Assembly (NCBI RefSeq): GCF_013466985.1
Contig: NZ_CP059164.1
Location: 4,560,783-4,624,782, forward strand
From: Nocardioides ungokensis
GTDB taxonomy: Bacteria; Actinomycetota; Actinomycetes; Propionibacteriales; Nocardioidaceae
Length of the DNA stretch: 64,000 bases
Direction of reading: 5' to 3'
The notes under the pieces were generated by a model. It was not told where the DNA came from and searched no databases. It saw nothing but the letters and a program-made list of their open reading frames with translations. The stretch's first letter is position 1; each line of letters starts with the position of its first letter. The position numbers were made by a program, and so were the translations under genes. Of the stretch, positions 8,263 through 16,276 are shown in pieces.

Positions 8263-9453
8263 TCAGCTCTCGTGGATGAGCTGGTCGGGCAGCTTCTTCA
8301 CGCGGGCCCGGCGCTTGCGCCGGGTCGGGATCATCGAGCGCATCTCCTCCAGCTTGCCGAAGCACAGCAGCCGGTCGCCGGCCTCGACGACCTCCTTGTG
8401 CCGCGGGTTGGGGATGACCCGCGGCCCCCGGTGCAGCGTCAGCACGACGATGTCGCGCTCGTCGAGGCCGGACTCGCTCAGCTTCCGGCCGACCATGTCG
8501 GCGCCCGGGTGCACGAGCAGCTCGGCGACGCCGTACCCGGTCGAGACGCTGAGCCGCTGGCGCACGTCGATCTCCGGGAAGGCCACCTGGTTGGCGATGA
8601 AGTCGATGATGGCGCCGGCCACGTCGAGCTGGGTGGCGGTCTCGATGCCCTCGAGCCCCGGCGAGGAGTTGACCTCCATCACCAGCGGGCCGTCGTGGCC
8701 CTCGAGCATGTCCACGCCGGCGACCCGGAGCCCCATGATCTGGGCGGCCTGCACCGCGGTCCGCTCGTACTCCTCGTCGAGCGCGACCGGCTCGACCGAG
8801 CCGCCGCGGTGCACGTTGGACCGGAACTCGTCGCCCTGCGCCACCCGGCGCATCGCCGCGACCACCCGGTCGCCGACCACCAGGGCCCGGATGTCGCGGC
8901 CCTTGCTCTCCTTGACGAAACGCTGGATCAGCACGTTCTGCTGGGTGCTGTGCAGGGTCTCGATGATCGCCTCGGCGACCTTGCGGTCGGGAGCGAGGAT
9001 GACGCCGATGCCCTGGGTGCCCTCGAGCAGCTTGATCACCACGGGCGCGCCACCGACCCGCTCGATCGCCGGGATCACGTCGGCGCGGTCGCGCACGAAC
9101 GTGGTGGCGGGCATCCGGATGTTGTGCCGGGACAGGATCTGGCTGGCGCGGAGCTTGTCGCGGCTGTTGGTGATGCCGTACGCCGGGTTGGGCGTGTAGA
9201 CGTCCATCTGCTCGAACTGGCGCACGACCGCGGTGCCGAAGTAGGTGATCGAGTTCCCGATCCGCGGCAGGATCGCGTCGTAGTGCGAGAGCTGCTTCCC
9301 GCGGAACTGCAGGTCCGGCTCGTCCCCCGACAGGTCGATGGAGAAGCGCAGGGTGTTGAGCACCTTGACCGTGTGGCCGCGGTCGAGCGCCGCCGTGCGC
9401 AGTCGTTGGGTGCTGTAGGCGCGCGGGGCGCGGGAGAGGATCGCTAGCTTCAT
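8263..9453 (-). CDS. RimK-family ATP-grasp amidoligase fused to a TrkA-C (RCK_C) domain
   Basis: A 396-residue protein. Residues 1-~285 form the RimK/alpha-L-glutamate ligase: a preATP-grasp domain (MKLAILSRAP, YDAILPRIGNSITYFG), the ATP-grasp core with APVVIKLLEGTQGIGV, and the Mg-binding VDMLEGHDGPLVMEVNSSPGLEGIE. Residues ~290-375 match a TrkA-C ligand-binding domain (GYGVAELLVHPGADMVGRKLSESGLDERDIVVLTLHRG), normally found in potassium-channel regulators, followed by a basic tail. RimK enzymes add glutamate or similar residues to peptide C-termini. The TrkA-C fusion implies allosteric control by a small ligand. It is divergent from a protease-like and an aspartoacylase-like gene that likely act on the same substrate. 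Confidence 0.88.
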   Translation of the reverse strand: MKLAILSRAPRAYSTQRLRTAALDRGHTVKVLNTLRFSIDLSGDEPDLQFRGKQLSHYDAILPRIGNSITYFGTAVVRQFEQMDVYTPNPAYGITNSRDKLRASQILSRHNIRMPATTFVRDRADVIPAIERVGGAPVVIKLLEGTQGIGVILAPDRKVAEAIIETLHSTQQNVLIQRFVKESKGRDIRALVVGDRVVAAMRRVAQGDEFRSNVHRGGSVEPVALDEEYERTAVQAAQIMGLRVAGVDMLEGHDGPLVMEVNSSPGLEGIETATQLDVAGAIIDFIANQVAFPEIDVRQRLSVSTGYGVAELLVHPGADMVGRKLSESGLDERDIVVLTLHRGPRVIPNPRHKEVVEAGDRLLCFGKLEEMRSMIPTRRKRRARVKKLPDQLIHES

Positions 9454-9523
9454 GCCCATCCTGACCGACCGGGGGTGAGAGTCGCCCATTCAAGCACCCG
9501 TGCGTCCTGACAGGATGGGCCCC
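9454..9523. promoter_or_regulatory. Divergent control region with a 10-bp inverted repeat flanking both start codons
   Basis: The 70 bases between the RimK-like and zinc-protease-like starts carry GCCCATCCTG at 9454-9463 and its exact reverse complement at 9511-9520. Each copy sits next to a start codon: on each strand the sequence reads CAGGATGGGC just before the start. AGGA can serve as ribosome-binding site for both genes; alternatively CAGGAT is a -10 element giving a near-leaderless transcript on the right (GTG 9524). The symmetry suggests coordinated expression. Confidence 0.5.
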
Positions 9524-9997
9524 GTGTCGACGACTCCAGGCCACACCATCGCCGGCTGGCGGGAGTGGATCAGCCTCCCGGACCACGGTGTCGCGTGGGT
9601 GAAGGCCAAGCTCGACACCGGCGCGCGGACCTCGGCGATCCACGCCTTCGACATCGTCGAGTTCGAGCGCGACGGCGAGGCCTGGGTCCGCTACTCGATC
9701 CACCCCTGGCAGGGCTCCCGCGAGGACGCCACCACCGTGGAGAGCCGGATCCACGACCGCCGCGTGGTGCGCAGCTCCTCGGGTCACGAGGCCGAGCGGT
9801 ACGTCGTGCAGATGACCGTCGGCCTGGTCGGCCGCACGGTCACCACGGAGATGACGCTGTCGCGGCGCGACCAGATGGGCTTCCGGATGCTGGTCGGCCG
9901 GGAGGCCCTGCGCCAGGGCTTCGTCGTCGACCCGGCCCGCTCCTACCTCGGCGGGCGGCCCGACAAGTCCGTGCGCCGGCGCAACCGGGGCCGTTGA
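9524..9997 (+). CDS. ATP-dependent zinc protease-like (RimB family, pepsin-like fold)
   Basis: A 157-residue retropepsin-like protein of the family called ATP-dependent zinc protease, or RimB when beside RimK. The key motif VKAKLDTGARTSAIHA (about residues 26-41) contains the catalytic-type Asp-Thr-Gly of aspartyl proteases; FRMLVGREAL near residue 130 is the conserved second half. GTG 9524 was chosen over an ATG nine bases upstream because of AGGA at suitable spacing. Genomic association of RimK ligases with this family and aspartoacylases is well described and is taken to mean addition and removal of amide-linked residues. Its stop overlaps the next start (TGATG). Confidence 0.82.
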   Translation: MSTTPGHTIAGWREWISLPDHGVAWVKAKLDTGARTSAIHAFDIVEFERDGEAWVRYSIHPWQGSREDATTVESRIHDRRVVRSSSGHEAERYVVQMTVGLVGRTVTTEMTLSRRDQMGFRMLVGREALRQGFVVDPARSYLGGRPDKSVRRRNRGR

Positions 9998-10974
9998 TGT
10001 CGCGCGACTCGTTCGCCATCGGACCGGTGCGGGTCCGGGCGGGCGCCGCCCGCGACCTCGAGCTGCCGATCACCCGGCTGATCACCGGCGCCGACGTCGG
10101 GCTCCCGGTCCGGGTCCTCCACGGCCGCGAGGACGGGCCGGTGGTGTGGGTCAACGCGGCCACGCACGGCGACGAGGTGGTCGGGGTCGAGGTCATCCGC
10201 CGGCTGCTCACCAGCCTCTCGCCCAAGGAGATGCGCGGGACCCTGATCGCCGTACCGGTCCTGAACGTGCTGGGCGTGATGACCGGCGAGCGCTACCTGC
10301 CCGACCGCCGGGACCTCAACCGGTCCTTCCCCGGCTCGGCGCGCGGGTCGCTGGCGAGCCGGATCGCGCACCTGATGATGACCGAGGTGGTCGCCAAGTG
10401 CGAGGTCGGCATCGACCTGCACACCGGCTCGGACCGGCGTACCAACCTGCCGCAGGTCCGCGCCGACCTCGACGACCCGCGCACCCGCGAGCTGGCCACG
10501 GCCTTCGGCGCCCCGGTGATGCTGCACGCGCGGATCCGCGACGGGTCGCTCCGGCACGCCGCACGGGAGCGCGGCGCCACGGTGCTGCTCTACGAGGGTG
10601 GCGAGGCCTGGCGCTTCGACGAGTGGGCGATCACCGCAGCGGTCGACGGCGTACGCCGGGTGCTCGCCTCGCTGGGCATGGTCGAGCCCGCGGACCCCGC
10701 GGCCCTGCCCGCGATCGAGCCCAGCGTGGAGTGCCGGGCCAGCGGCTGGGTGCGCGCCCGGCACACCGGGTTCCTCCACCTCGACGCCCCCCTCGGGCAG
10801 CGCGTCACCGAGGGCGACCGGCTGGGCAGCCTGTCCGACTCCTTCGGCCGCACCCTGCGCCTGGTCCGGGCGGACCGGACCGGCATCGTGATCGGCCGCA
10901 CCGAGGCGCCGGTCGTGAACGGCGGCGACGCCGTCGTGCACATCGCGGAGCACCTGCTCGACCCCGAGGGGTGA
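9997..10974 (+). CDS. Succinylglutamate desuccinylase/aspartoacylase-family zinc peptidase
   Basis: A 325-residue M14-like zinc hydrolase. The metal site is visible as NAATHGDEVVGVEVI (His and Glu of HxxE, about residues 52-56), with the distal His in GIDLHTGS; DLNRSFPG and LLYEGGE are further conserved family blocks. The C-terminal ~90 residues form a beta-rich domain (GFLHLDAPLGQRVTEGDRLGSL) typical of AstE/AspA-like proteins. These enzymes cleave N-acyl or amide bonds on amino acids. Being translationally coupled to the zinc-protease-like gene and divergent from the RimK-like ligase, it is a candidate editing or demodifying enzyme. Confidence 0.85.
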   Translation: MSRDSFAIGPVRVRAGAARDLELPITRLITGADVGLPVRVLHGREDGPVVWVNAATHGDEVVGVEVIRRLLTSLSPKEMRGTLIAVPVLNVLGVMTGERYLPDRRDLNRSFPGSARGSLASRIAHLMMTEVVAKCEVGIDLHTGSDRRTNLPQVRADLDDPRTRELATAFGAPVMLHARIRDGSLRHAARERGATVLLYEGGEAWRFDEWAITAAVDGVRRVLASLGMVEPADPAALPAIEPSVECRASGWVRARHTGFLHLDAPLGQRVTEGDRLGSLSDSFGRTLRLVRADRTGIVIGRTEAPVVNGGDAVVHIAEHLLDPEG

Positions 10975-10978
10975 GGCG

Positions 10979-11005
10979 GGCCGGCGACTTCACCAGTCGC
11001 CGGCC
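10979..11005. terminator. Bidirectional hairpin terminator
   Basis: Perfect 11-bp arms GGCCGGCGACT and AGTCGCCGGCC with a 5-base loop lie between the convergent aspartoacylase-like gene and hup. There is no U-tract, as is common in high-GC actinobacteria. Confidence 0.6.
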
Positions 11006-11012
11006 GCGCGAC

Positions 11013-11291
11013 TCACGCCTTGCTGACCGCCTGCTTCAGCTGGGCGCCCGGCTTGAAGGCCGGTGCGGTGGACGCGGCGATGTCGATCGCCTCACCGGTC
11101 TGCGGGTTGCGGCCCTGGCGGGCGGCACGCTCTCGGGTCTCGAACGTCCCGAAGCCCGGCAGCGTCACCTTGTCGCCGGAGCTCAGTGCGGAGGTGATGG
11201 AGTCGAGGACTGCGTTGAGGACCTTGTCGGCCTGCGCGGCGCTGAGGTCAGTCGCCTCCGCCACCGCGTCGCGAAGCTCGGTCTTGTTCAT
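11013..11291 (-). CDS. hup: HU-family nucleoid DNA-binding protein
   Basis: A 92-residue HU protein: MNKTELRDAVAEATDLSAAQADKVLNAVLDSI dimerisation helices, the VTLPGFGTF strand and the DNA-gripping arm RERAARQGRNPQTGEAIDI with the intercalating Asn-Pro. It lacks the long lysine/alanine-rich C-terminal tail of mycobacterial HupB, ending after FKPGAQLKQAVSKA, so it is the short HU type. GAAGGAG lies seven bases before ATG 11291. It bends and compacts DNA in the nucleoid. It is monocistronic, with its own promoter in the 350-bp upstream gap. Confidence 0.95.
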   Translation of the reverse strand: MNKTELRDAVAEATDLSAAQADKVLNAVLDSITSALSSGDKVTLPGFGTFETRERAARQGRNPQTGEAIDIAASTAPAFKPGAQLKQAVSKA

Positions 11292-11642
11292 GGCTGCTCC
11301 TTCTCGAGAGCTCGGGTGCCCCTGGACGGGGCTGGTCATTCGGCACGGTCGGCCGAGGCCGACTCTTGCATGCCGGCGCGTCCCACGGACGCGCTGCCGG
11401 CGGAAAACGCCGGCAGCCACGGTGTACCCGAAGGGCAGGGTCCTATTCAACGAGGACGTCGTCCGGCCTCGGTCTGCGGCTCGCACTGGTGACCGGTATC
11501 TCACCCGGAATCCCCTGCGATCGGCCGAAAGGCGGGCGCGGCGGCCCTAGAATTTCTGCGCACCTTGGTCACGTGTCACTGCAGGACGGCGGACCCGCTG
11601 CACCATCCCCGTCCCCGCTCACCGTCACCGGAGTGCTTCCCC
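11292..11642. promoter_or_regulatory. hup upstream region with hairpin and putative promoter
   Basis: No gene is seen here. On the minus strand a plausible promoter for hup is TTGAAT, 18 bases, TACACC (about 11424-11455). Between it and hup, positions 11393-11417 form a perfect hairpin (10-bp arms GCTGCCGGCG/CGCCGGCAGC, loop GAAAA) that would lie in the hup 5' leader. On the plus strand the SWEET-like gene must start transcription within the last ~80 bases. Confidence 0.4.
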
Positions 11643-12335
11643 GTGCTCGTCGTGCTCGGCGCCGTCGCGTCGTTCTTCTCCCTGTCCTCAGCCGTGCCGC
11701 AGGTTCGCCGGGCGCTCCGTAGCCGTTGCGTCGACGGGCTCTCCACGAGCTCGCTCCTGCTCACCCTGGCCGCGCTCGTGTCGTGGTGCGTCTACTCCGC
11801 CGTGGTGATGGACGACGTGCAGCTGGTCAACAACACCGTCTCCTTCGGGTTCGCCGTCCTCCTCGTGTTCGCGCTCCTGCGCGCCCGGGGCGGAAGCTGG
11901 GCCCGGGACGCGGTCGCCGCGCTGCTGGCCGTCGCCGTCGCCGGCGCCGTGGCGCTCTCGGTGGTCCACCTGGTCAGCCCCTTCGCGCTCGCGATGCTCG
12001 GCACCGTGCTCAGCTCCGTGCGCCTGTGGCCGCAGACCCGGCTGGCCCTCATCGGCGCACCCCTGTGGGGACTCGACCCGTGGGCCACGGTGCTCGGCCA
12101 GATGGGCTGGCTCCTCTGGGCGGCGTACGGCATGGCCGCGGGCGACCACGCGCTGGCACTCTGCAGCGTCACCGGCCTGGTCATGCAGTCGACGATCACG
12201 GCGTACCGGCTCCCGCCCCGCCGCACCCTGCACGCCGTTGCCGGTGGCCGCCTGGGGCCGGTAGCGGCCCGGCTCGCCCTCGGCGTCGCCGGGCGCTTCC
12301 CGCTCCAGGCTGACGACTACGAGCTCGCCGCCTGA
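11643..12335 (+). CDS. SWEET/PQ-loop-like membrane transporter protein
   Basis: A ~230-residue membrane protein with about seven hydrophobic segments arranged as two PQ-loop-type bundles. The first contains the diagnostic Pro-Gln in SLSSAVPQVRRALRSRCVDGLSTSSLLL, and a related segment VRLWPQTRLALIGAPLWGLDPWATVLGQMGW begins the second. Semi-SWEET and SWEET proteins are small sugar facilitators, and this looks like a duplicated form. GTG 11643 follows CCGGAG at ribosome-binding distance; sequence upstream in frame is proline-rich and unlikely to be translated. The substrate is unknown. Confidence 0.7.
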   Translation: MLVVLGAVASFFSLSSAVPQVRRALRSRCVDGLSTSSLLLTLAALVSWCVYSAVVMDDVQLVNNTVSFGFAVLLVFALLRARGGSWARDAVAALLAVAVAGAVALSVVHLVSPFALAMLGTVLSSVRLWPQTRLALIGAPLWGLDPWATVLGQMGWLLWAAYGMAAGDHALALCSVTGLVMQSTITAYRLPPRRTLHAVAGGRLGPVAARLALGVAGRFPLQADDYELAA

Positions 12336-12363
12336 TCGTCTCTGCCGGGGCACACTGGGGGCC

Positions 12364-12732
12364 ATGACGCGCGACGAGGTCCTGGCGATCTGCCTCGACC
12401 TGCCGGCGGCGGAGGAGACGTACCCGTTCGGCGACGAGGTCGCGGTGATCAAGGTCGGCGGCAAGATGTTCGCCCTCGTGCCGCTCTCCGGGGACCCCGG
12501 GTCCGTCAACCTCAAGTGCGACCCTGCACGGGCCCTCGAGCTGCGTGAGGCGTACGCCGGGATCCGGCCGGGCTACCACCAGAACAAGCGGCACTGGAAC
12601 ACCGTGGACCTCGACGGGTCGGTCGAGGACGACGTCGTGCGCGGCCTGATCGCGGACTCCTACGACCTGGTCGTCGCCGGGCTGACACGTTCGGTCCGCG
12701 CGGAGCTGGGCCGGGCCGAGCCTCGACGGTAG
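12364..12732 (+). CDS. MmcQ/YjbR-family DNA-binding-fold protein
   Basis: A 122-residue CyaY-like-fold protein of the MmcQ/YjbR family. It shows the canonical start MTRDEVLAICLDLPAAEETYPFGDEVAVIKVGGKMFAL, the strand SVNLKCDPARALELREAY, and GYHQNKRHWNTVDLDG. The family occurs widely as a stand-alone protein; some members bind DNA in vitro, but the physiological role is poorly defined. ATG 12364 directly follows CACACTGGGGGCC, compatible with a leaderless transcript. Length is normal and motifs are intact. Confidence 0.88.
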   Translation: MTRDEVLAICLDLPAAEETYPFGDEVAVIKVGGKMFALVPLSGDPGSVNLKCDPARALELREAYAGIRPGYHQNKRHWNTVDLDGSVEDDVVRGLIADSYDLVVAGLTRSVRAELGRAEPRR

Positions 12733-12757
12733 GCGGCCTAGGGCTTCGCGCTCGCGA

Positions 12758-12940
12758 TTACTCCTGGTCCCGCTTCCACTCCGCCGAGTGACCGCTCTTG
12801 TGGTGCAGGCCCACGAACCTGGCAGGGAACCACCACTTCACGGCGCGGCCGATGGCCGTGCTGCGACACCAGCAATCGGGGTCGCAGCCGCAGACGCGGT
12901 TGCGCGGGTTGTGCACGCGCTGGAGGACACTCCGTGTCAC
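12758..12940 (-). CDS. Small cysteine-rich protein (CGCDPDCWC)
   Basis: A 60-residue basic protein with four cysteines packed in CGCDPDCWC (residues 17-25), followed by the aromatic/basic helix-like segment AIGRAVKWWFPARFVGL and a charged C-terminus. The cysteine spacing suggests a zinc or iron-sulfur site, or two disulfides. I do not know a characterised homologue; the compact, non-repetitive composition and clean GTG 12940 to TAA argue for a real small gene rather than chance. It lies alone, convergent with MmcQ/YjbR. Confidence 0.6.
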   Translation of the reverse strand: MTRSVLQRVHNPRNRVCGCDPDCWCRSTAIGRAVKWWFPARFVGLHHKSGHSAEWKRDQE

Positions 12941-13148
12941 GCCACGAGCCTACGCGCGGGGGCTCATCGGGTCCCGACTGCGCCCACGCCTGCCCGTTCA
13001 CCCGGGTTCGCGTTGCGGGACTGAAGCGATCGAATGACGAGGTGCCCGGAGCGCCGGTCGCGGCAGGCAAGAGCGGGCGCTGGGCTTGGCTTGCCTTCTT
13101 AGCAGCGGCGTCCACTGGCGGGCTCGGCAAGGGGAAGTCCGCCCTCGG

Positions 13149-13835
13149 TCAAAGCAGGATGATGCGGTCCTTCACCTGGTCATACGTGGACGGCTCGAGG
13201 CCAGCCAGGTTCACGAGGTCCTCCACATGCTCGAACCTGGTCAGTTGCTGCCGAACCTCGACCACCTGGGCTGACTGCGCCGCACTCAGGCCCAGCCACC
13301 TCGCCAGGGTCACCTCGGGCGCGCTGTTCACGTCGACCAGTCCACCGTCGTCGTACTGTCGCGCGAGGTCTGGACGCCCCACCCGGAGATCGCGGGCCAT
13401 CTGTGGGTCCCGGCGGGCAAGCTCCCGGGCTTCCTCCCGCTTCCGCCGCCCCGCTTGGATTGCCGCGATCGCAGCCGGGTTGGGATCGTACGACGGGGCC
13501 ACCATCGACGATGTCGTAGGAGACCAGTCGAGCCTCGGGCCCATGACGAGGGCGTAGACCACCCCACCAATCCAGGACGCCAGGTAGAACAGCACCCCGC
13601 AAGTCGTCCAAAAGTTGTCGGCACCCTCCGGCTGTGAGCCCACCAACGCGAAACCCAGGAACCATGCGATCGTCAATCCGCCCGCCAGCCACCAGGCCTG
13701 CGACTGCCTGAGCTTCGCGGCGATCACGATGGGAGGGACGACTGACAGGAGCCCGCAGGAGAACACCGGCAAAGCCCACAACCACTTGGGTGGCCGGCTC
13801 GCCGTGCGCGGCCCGCCCGGATCAAGCTGCTGCAT
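13149..13835 (-). CDS. Membrane protein with C-terminal helix-hairpin-helix (ComEA-like) domain
   Basis: A 228-residue protein. Three hydrophobic segments (about residues 17-39, 47-66 and 78-97) form a membrane anchor. A charged coiled region follows (AAIQAGRRKREEARELARRDPQMARDL). Residues ~165-228 form a helix-hairpin-helix unit of the ComEA/T2SK type (VDVNSAPEVTLARWLGLSAAQSAQVVEVRQQLTRFEHVEDLVNLAGLEP, split here only for description). HHH domains bind DNA backbone or proteins, so this could tether DNA at the membrane, but no competence genes are adjacent. Its codon use is less GC-extreme than that of neighbours, consistent with an accessory origin. Confidence 0.78.
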   Translation of the reverse strand: MQQLDPGGPRTASRPPKWLWALPVFSCGLLSVVPPIVIAAKLRQSQAWWLAGGLTIAWFLGFALVGSQPEGADNFWTTCGVLFYLASWIGGVVYALVMGPRLDWSPTTSSMVAPSYDPNPAAIAAIQAGRRKREEARELARRDPQMARDLRVGRPDLARQYDDGGLVDVNSAPEVTLARWLGLSAAQSAQVVEVRQQLTRFEHVEDLVNLAGLEPSTYDQVKDRIILL

Positions 13836-14083
13836 TCCGGAATGCTAAGCGGACCCCTTGGCTCACGCATCCGAATCTTTGGAAGTGTGGGCGAGTTGCT
13901 CATCGAGACTCCTCACCCATGCCTGCAGCGTGGTGAGGGCGCCACGCCAGGCACTTGTCCGATCGCAGGTGTGCGACCGGACTGTGTCACTGACGGCGTC
14001 GCGCGTAACTGCCCTGCTGACAACGTTCCGGAAGTTGGTCTATCTGGTAGGCGGAACGACGGACTTTGTCAGATGGTCCCGTA
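13836..14083. other. Intergenic stretch without recognised gene
   Basis: About 250 bases of lower-GC sequence between the HHH membrane protein start and the 3' end of the channel gene. I see no tRNA, no strong hairpin and no coding signal. It must contain the promoter of the HHH-protein gene. Confidence 0.4.
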
Positions 14084-16102
14084 TCACCTGTCTGCCAGGA
14101 CGACGACCCGATCACCAGGGAAGACGGTGAACTTGGCCGACTTCGCGGGGTTGACGATCACGGAACCCCGAGTTCGATCGGTCTGGTCACTGTGCAGCGA
14201 GCGGTAGCCGAAGGCCGTCTCGTTGCGCACTCCAGCTGCCGCGACGATCGTGGCGAACGAAACGGTCGCGCCCAGATGGACGTACCACTCGGCCGGACGC
14301 AAGTAGACCTCAGCTCCGCCGGCGTCGAGCAGATCGGCGAAGACCCGCTCGAGGCGGCGGTCGTCGCTGAGCTGGGAGATCATCATGCTGAGGATGTGGT
14401 CGCTGACGATGACATCGTCGACGTGCGCGACTTCGGCCAGGTCCGGTTGCGGTCGTCCAGCAATTCTGTGACCACCGCCGTGCCGCCGGGCTCTTCGCCG
14501 ATGATGTCGCGCACGTGCAGCAAGGTCACGAGGGTGCGGGCGTCAGCCTGCTGCACGCCGAGGTCATCGGAGTACGGGAGCACGATGACCTGGTCCAAGG
14601 CTGGCGTGACATGCATCTCCAGGACGTTTCCGTGCTGTCGTGCTGCCACGCTGAATCGTCGCGACCAGGTTTCGTAGTACCGGGAGTTGCGGCTCACCGA
14701 GCTCAGTCAGGACGGTCAATACGGAGCCGGGCTCGGCATAGTTGTCGAGCTCAGCTACCACGGTCTTCGTGCTCTCGTTCCAACCGATCAGCAGGACCCG
14801 GCTCGGGCCTTCGGCCGCATTCACCGATGCAGTGATGGCCGACTCGTCGACCTCGGCGCAGCTGTGCCGAAGCGTGGCGAGCATTGAGTCATCCCCGGCC
14901 ACCACGATCAGGGAGCTTTCCCCGACCGGGGTGTCGTGTGGCGGATTGAGCAGGGCGACGCCGTCGCAGTCCAAGAGGCCGATGATGCTGGCGTTCTCGT
15001 GGTGACGCAGGACCGCGCCGTATTTCTGTTCGGCTAGCCCATGATCTTGGTGGAAATAGATCTCGTCGCCCTCGAAGTCAAAGAGCTCGGTGTACACCGC
15101 AGCTGCACCCGACTCGCGGGAGGTGCGGACGATGAGCTTGGCCACCGTGCTCCGCTTGTCGATGATGATGGCTCGACCTCTGCCGATCATCCGGGCTGTC
15201 CCCACGTTGTCCGGGTTGGCGATCTCGACAACCACCGGCGGGCCGTCGTGAGCCGTGTGGGTCAATGCCAGCAGTGTCTTGATGACGTCACTGTCTGGAT
15301 CGGCGCCCCCGGGGGAGAGCACGATGATCGACCGGGCCTCATCCGGGCTGCTCAACGCCACATCTGCGATGTCGATCGGTGAGCCTGTACGGCACACCAC
15401 CCGCGTTGTCCGCAGGTCAGGCACCTTCTCCCGGATTTCGTGCTCCATCTCGACCTTGTCCCGGTCGGCGAGGATGACGACCACCGCACGCCGGGAACTC
15501 TCGTTGGCCATGGCCAACTCGGAGAGAATCGGAAAGATGGCGTCTGACCATCCGAGCATCACGGTGTGCCCTGACTCGACGACCTGGGACCGGCCGCGCT
15601 GCAAGTCCGCGATCCTGGCATCGATTCCGGCGGCAACGATGCCGATCAGGGCACTGATCATGAACAGACCGGCCACGGTCACCGCCATCATGGTGATCAG
15701 GAGTGGCCAGCTTCCCGCGTCTCCGGCGACCGTACCGGCGTCGAGGGCATGGAGCATGGTCTGGAAGAGCTCGTTGAGGAAGCCCTTGTGCCCGTCCGCG
15801 GCAGCCTTGCCCTCGCGCAGATTGAAGACGGTGATCACCGTGGCGAACGCCAAGATCAGAACCAGGCTCGCCGCACCGAGCCATGCGACCAGGGCCGGGG
15901 TGCCTCGCGACATCGAGTTGTCGAAGGCGTAGCGGATGCGCCCTGTGCGACTTGTGCGGGCACGAACCCGCCGGGGCGACGACGGGTTCGTCGCGATCGT
16001 GTTCTTGGTGCGGTTGCGCAGCGACCGGCTGGTCCGACTCAACGTTCCCTCCGTGGCTTCCGAGTTGTCCCAGGGGGCCCGGGTCGCCGGGGGTGCAGTC
16101 AC
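14084..16102 (-). pseudogene. CASTOR/POLLUX-related ion channel protein, frame broken twice
   Basis: Homologue of plant CASTOR/POLLUX channels and their actinobacterial relatives: an N-terminal membrane part (about residues 70-150: GTPALVAWLGAASLVLILAF, then LLITMMAVTVAGLFMISALIGIVA) and tandem RCK/NAD-like cytoplasmic domains (ESGHTVMLGWSDAIFPILSEL, RVLLIGWNESTKTVVAELDNYA). The frame from GTG 16102 runs to ~14632, where one extra A in GGAAACG shifts it. The family sequence DQVIVLPYSDDLGVQQADARTLVTLLHVRDI continues in the second frame until ~14440, where one missing C restores the first frame through to QPGDRVVV-like VFPGDRVVVLADR. The two single-base changes compensate, which favours sequencing error. 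If real, the protein stops after ~512 residues. Confidence 0.82.
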
Positions 16103-16192
16103 CAGGGCTCGCCGAGCCTAGGGCTTCGCCCCCGTTCTGGAGGCCGAAGCAACGAAATGAGGGGTCGACACGTCCAGTGGCCCCACTGTCGC

Positions 16193-16223
16193 CGCCGAGG
16201 AGACCTCACCCATCTTGCGGGCG
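16193..16223 (+). repeat. 31-bp direct repeat of an internal dnaB segment (copy 1)
   Basis: Matches 20062-20092 inside dnaB at 30 of 31 positions in the same orientation. In dnaB this stretch encodes ARKMGEVSSA; here, read on the minus strand, it lies downstream of the carboxyethylornithine synthase stop and encodes the same peptide out of context. The only difference is A16208 against G20077. This is either a relic of recombination with dnaB or a boundary repeat of an inserted segment. Confidence 0.6.
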
Positions 16224-16276
16224 TCTGCGAGGGCCTTGAGGCGAAGCCCATGCTCGCCGACGGGTCCCGTCGCTGC

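Noticed and set aside
16118..16276. 52-codon open extension after the carboxyethylornithine synthase stop
   Set aside because: It is in frame, but third-position GC is only about 70 percent and stops are rare in this genome; the part resembling DnaB explains its protein-like look. Stop-codon readthrough is not supported.
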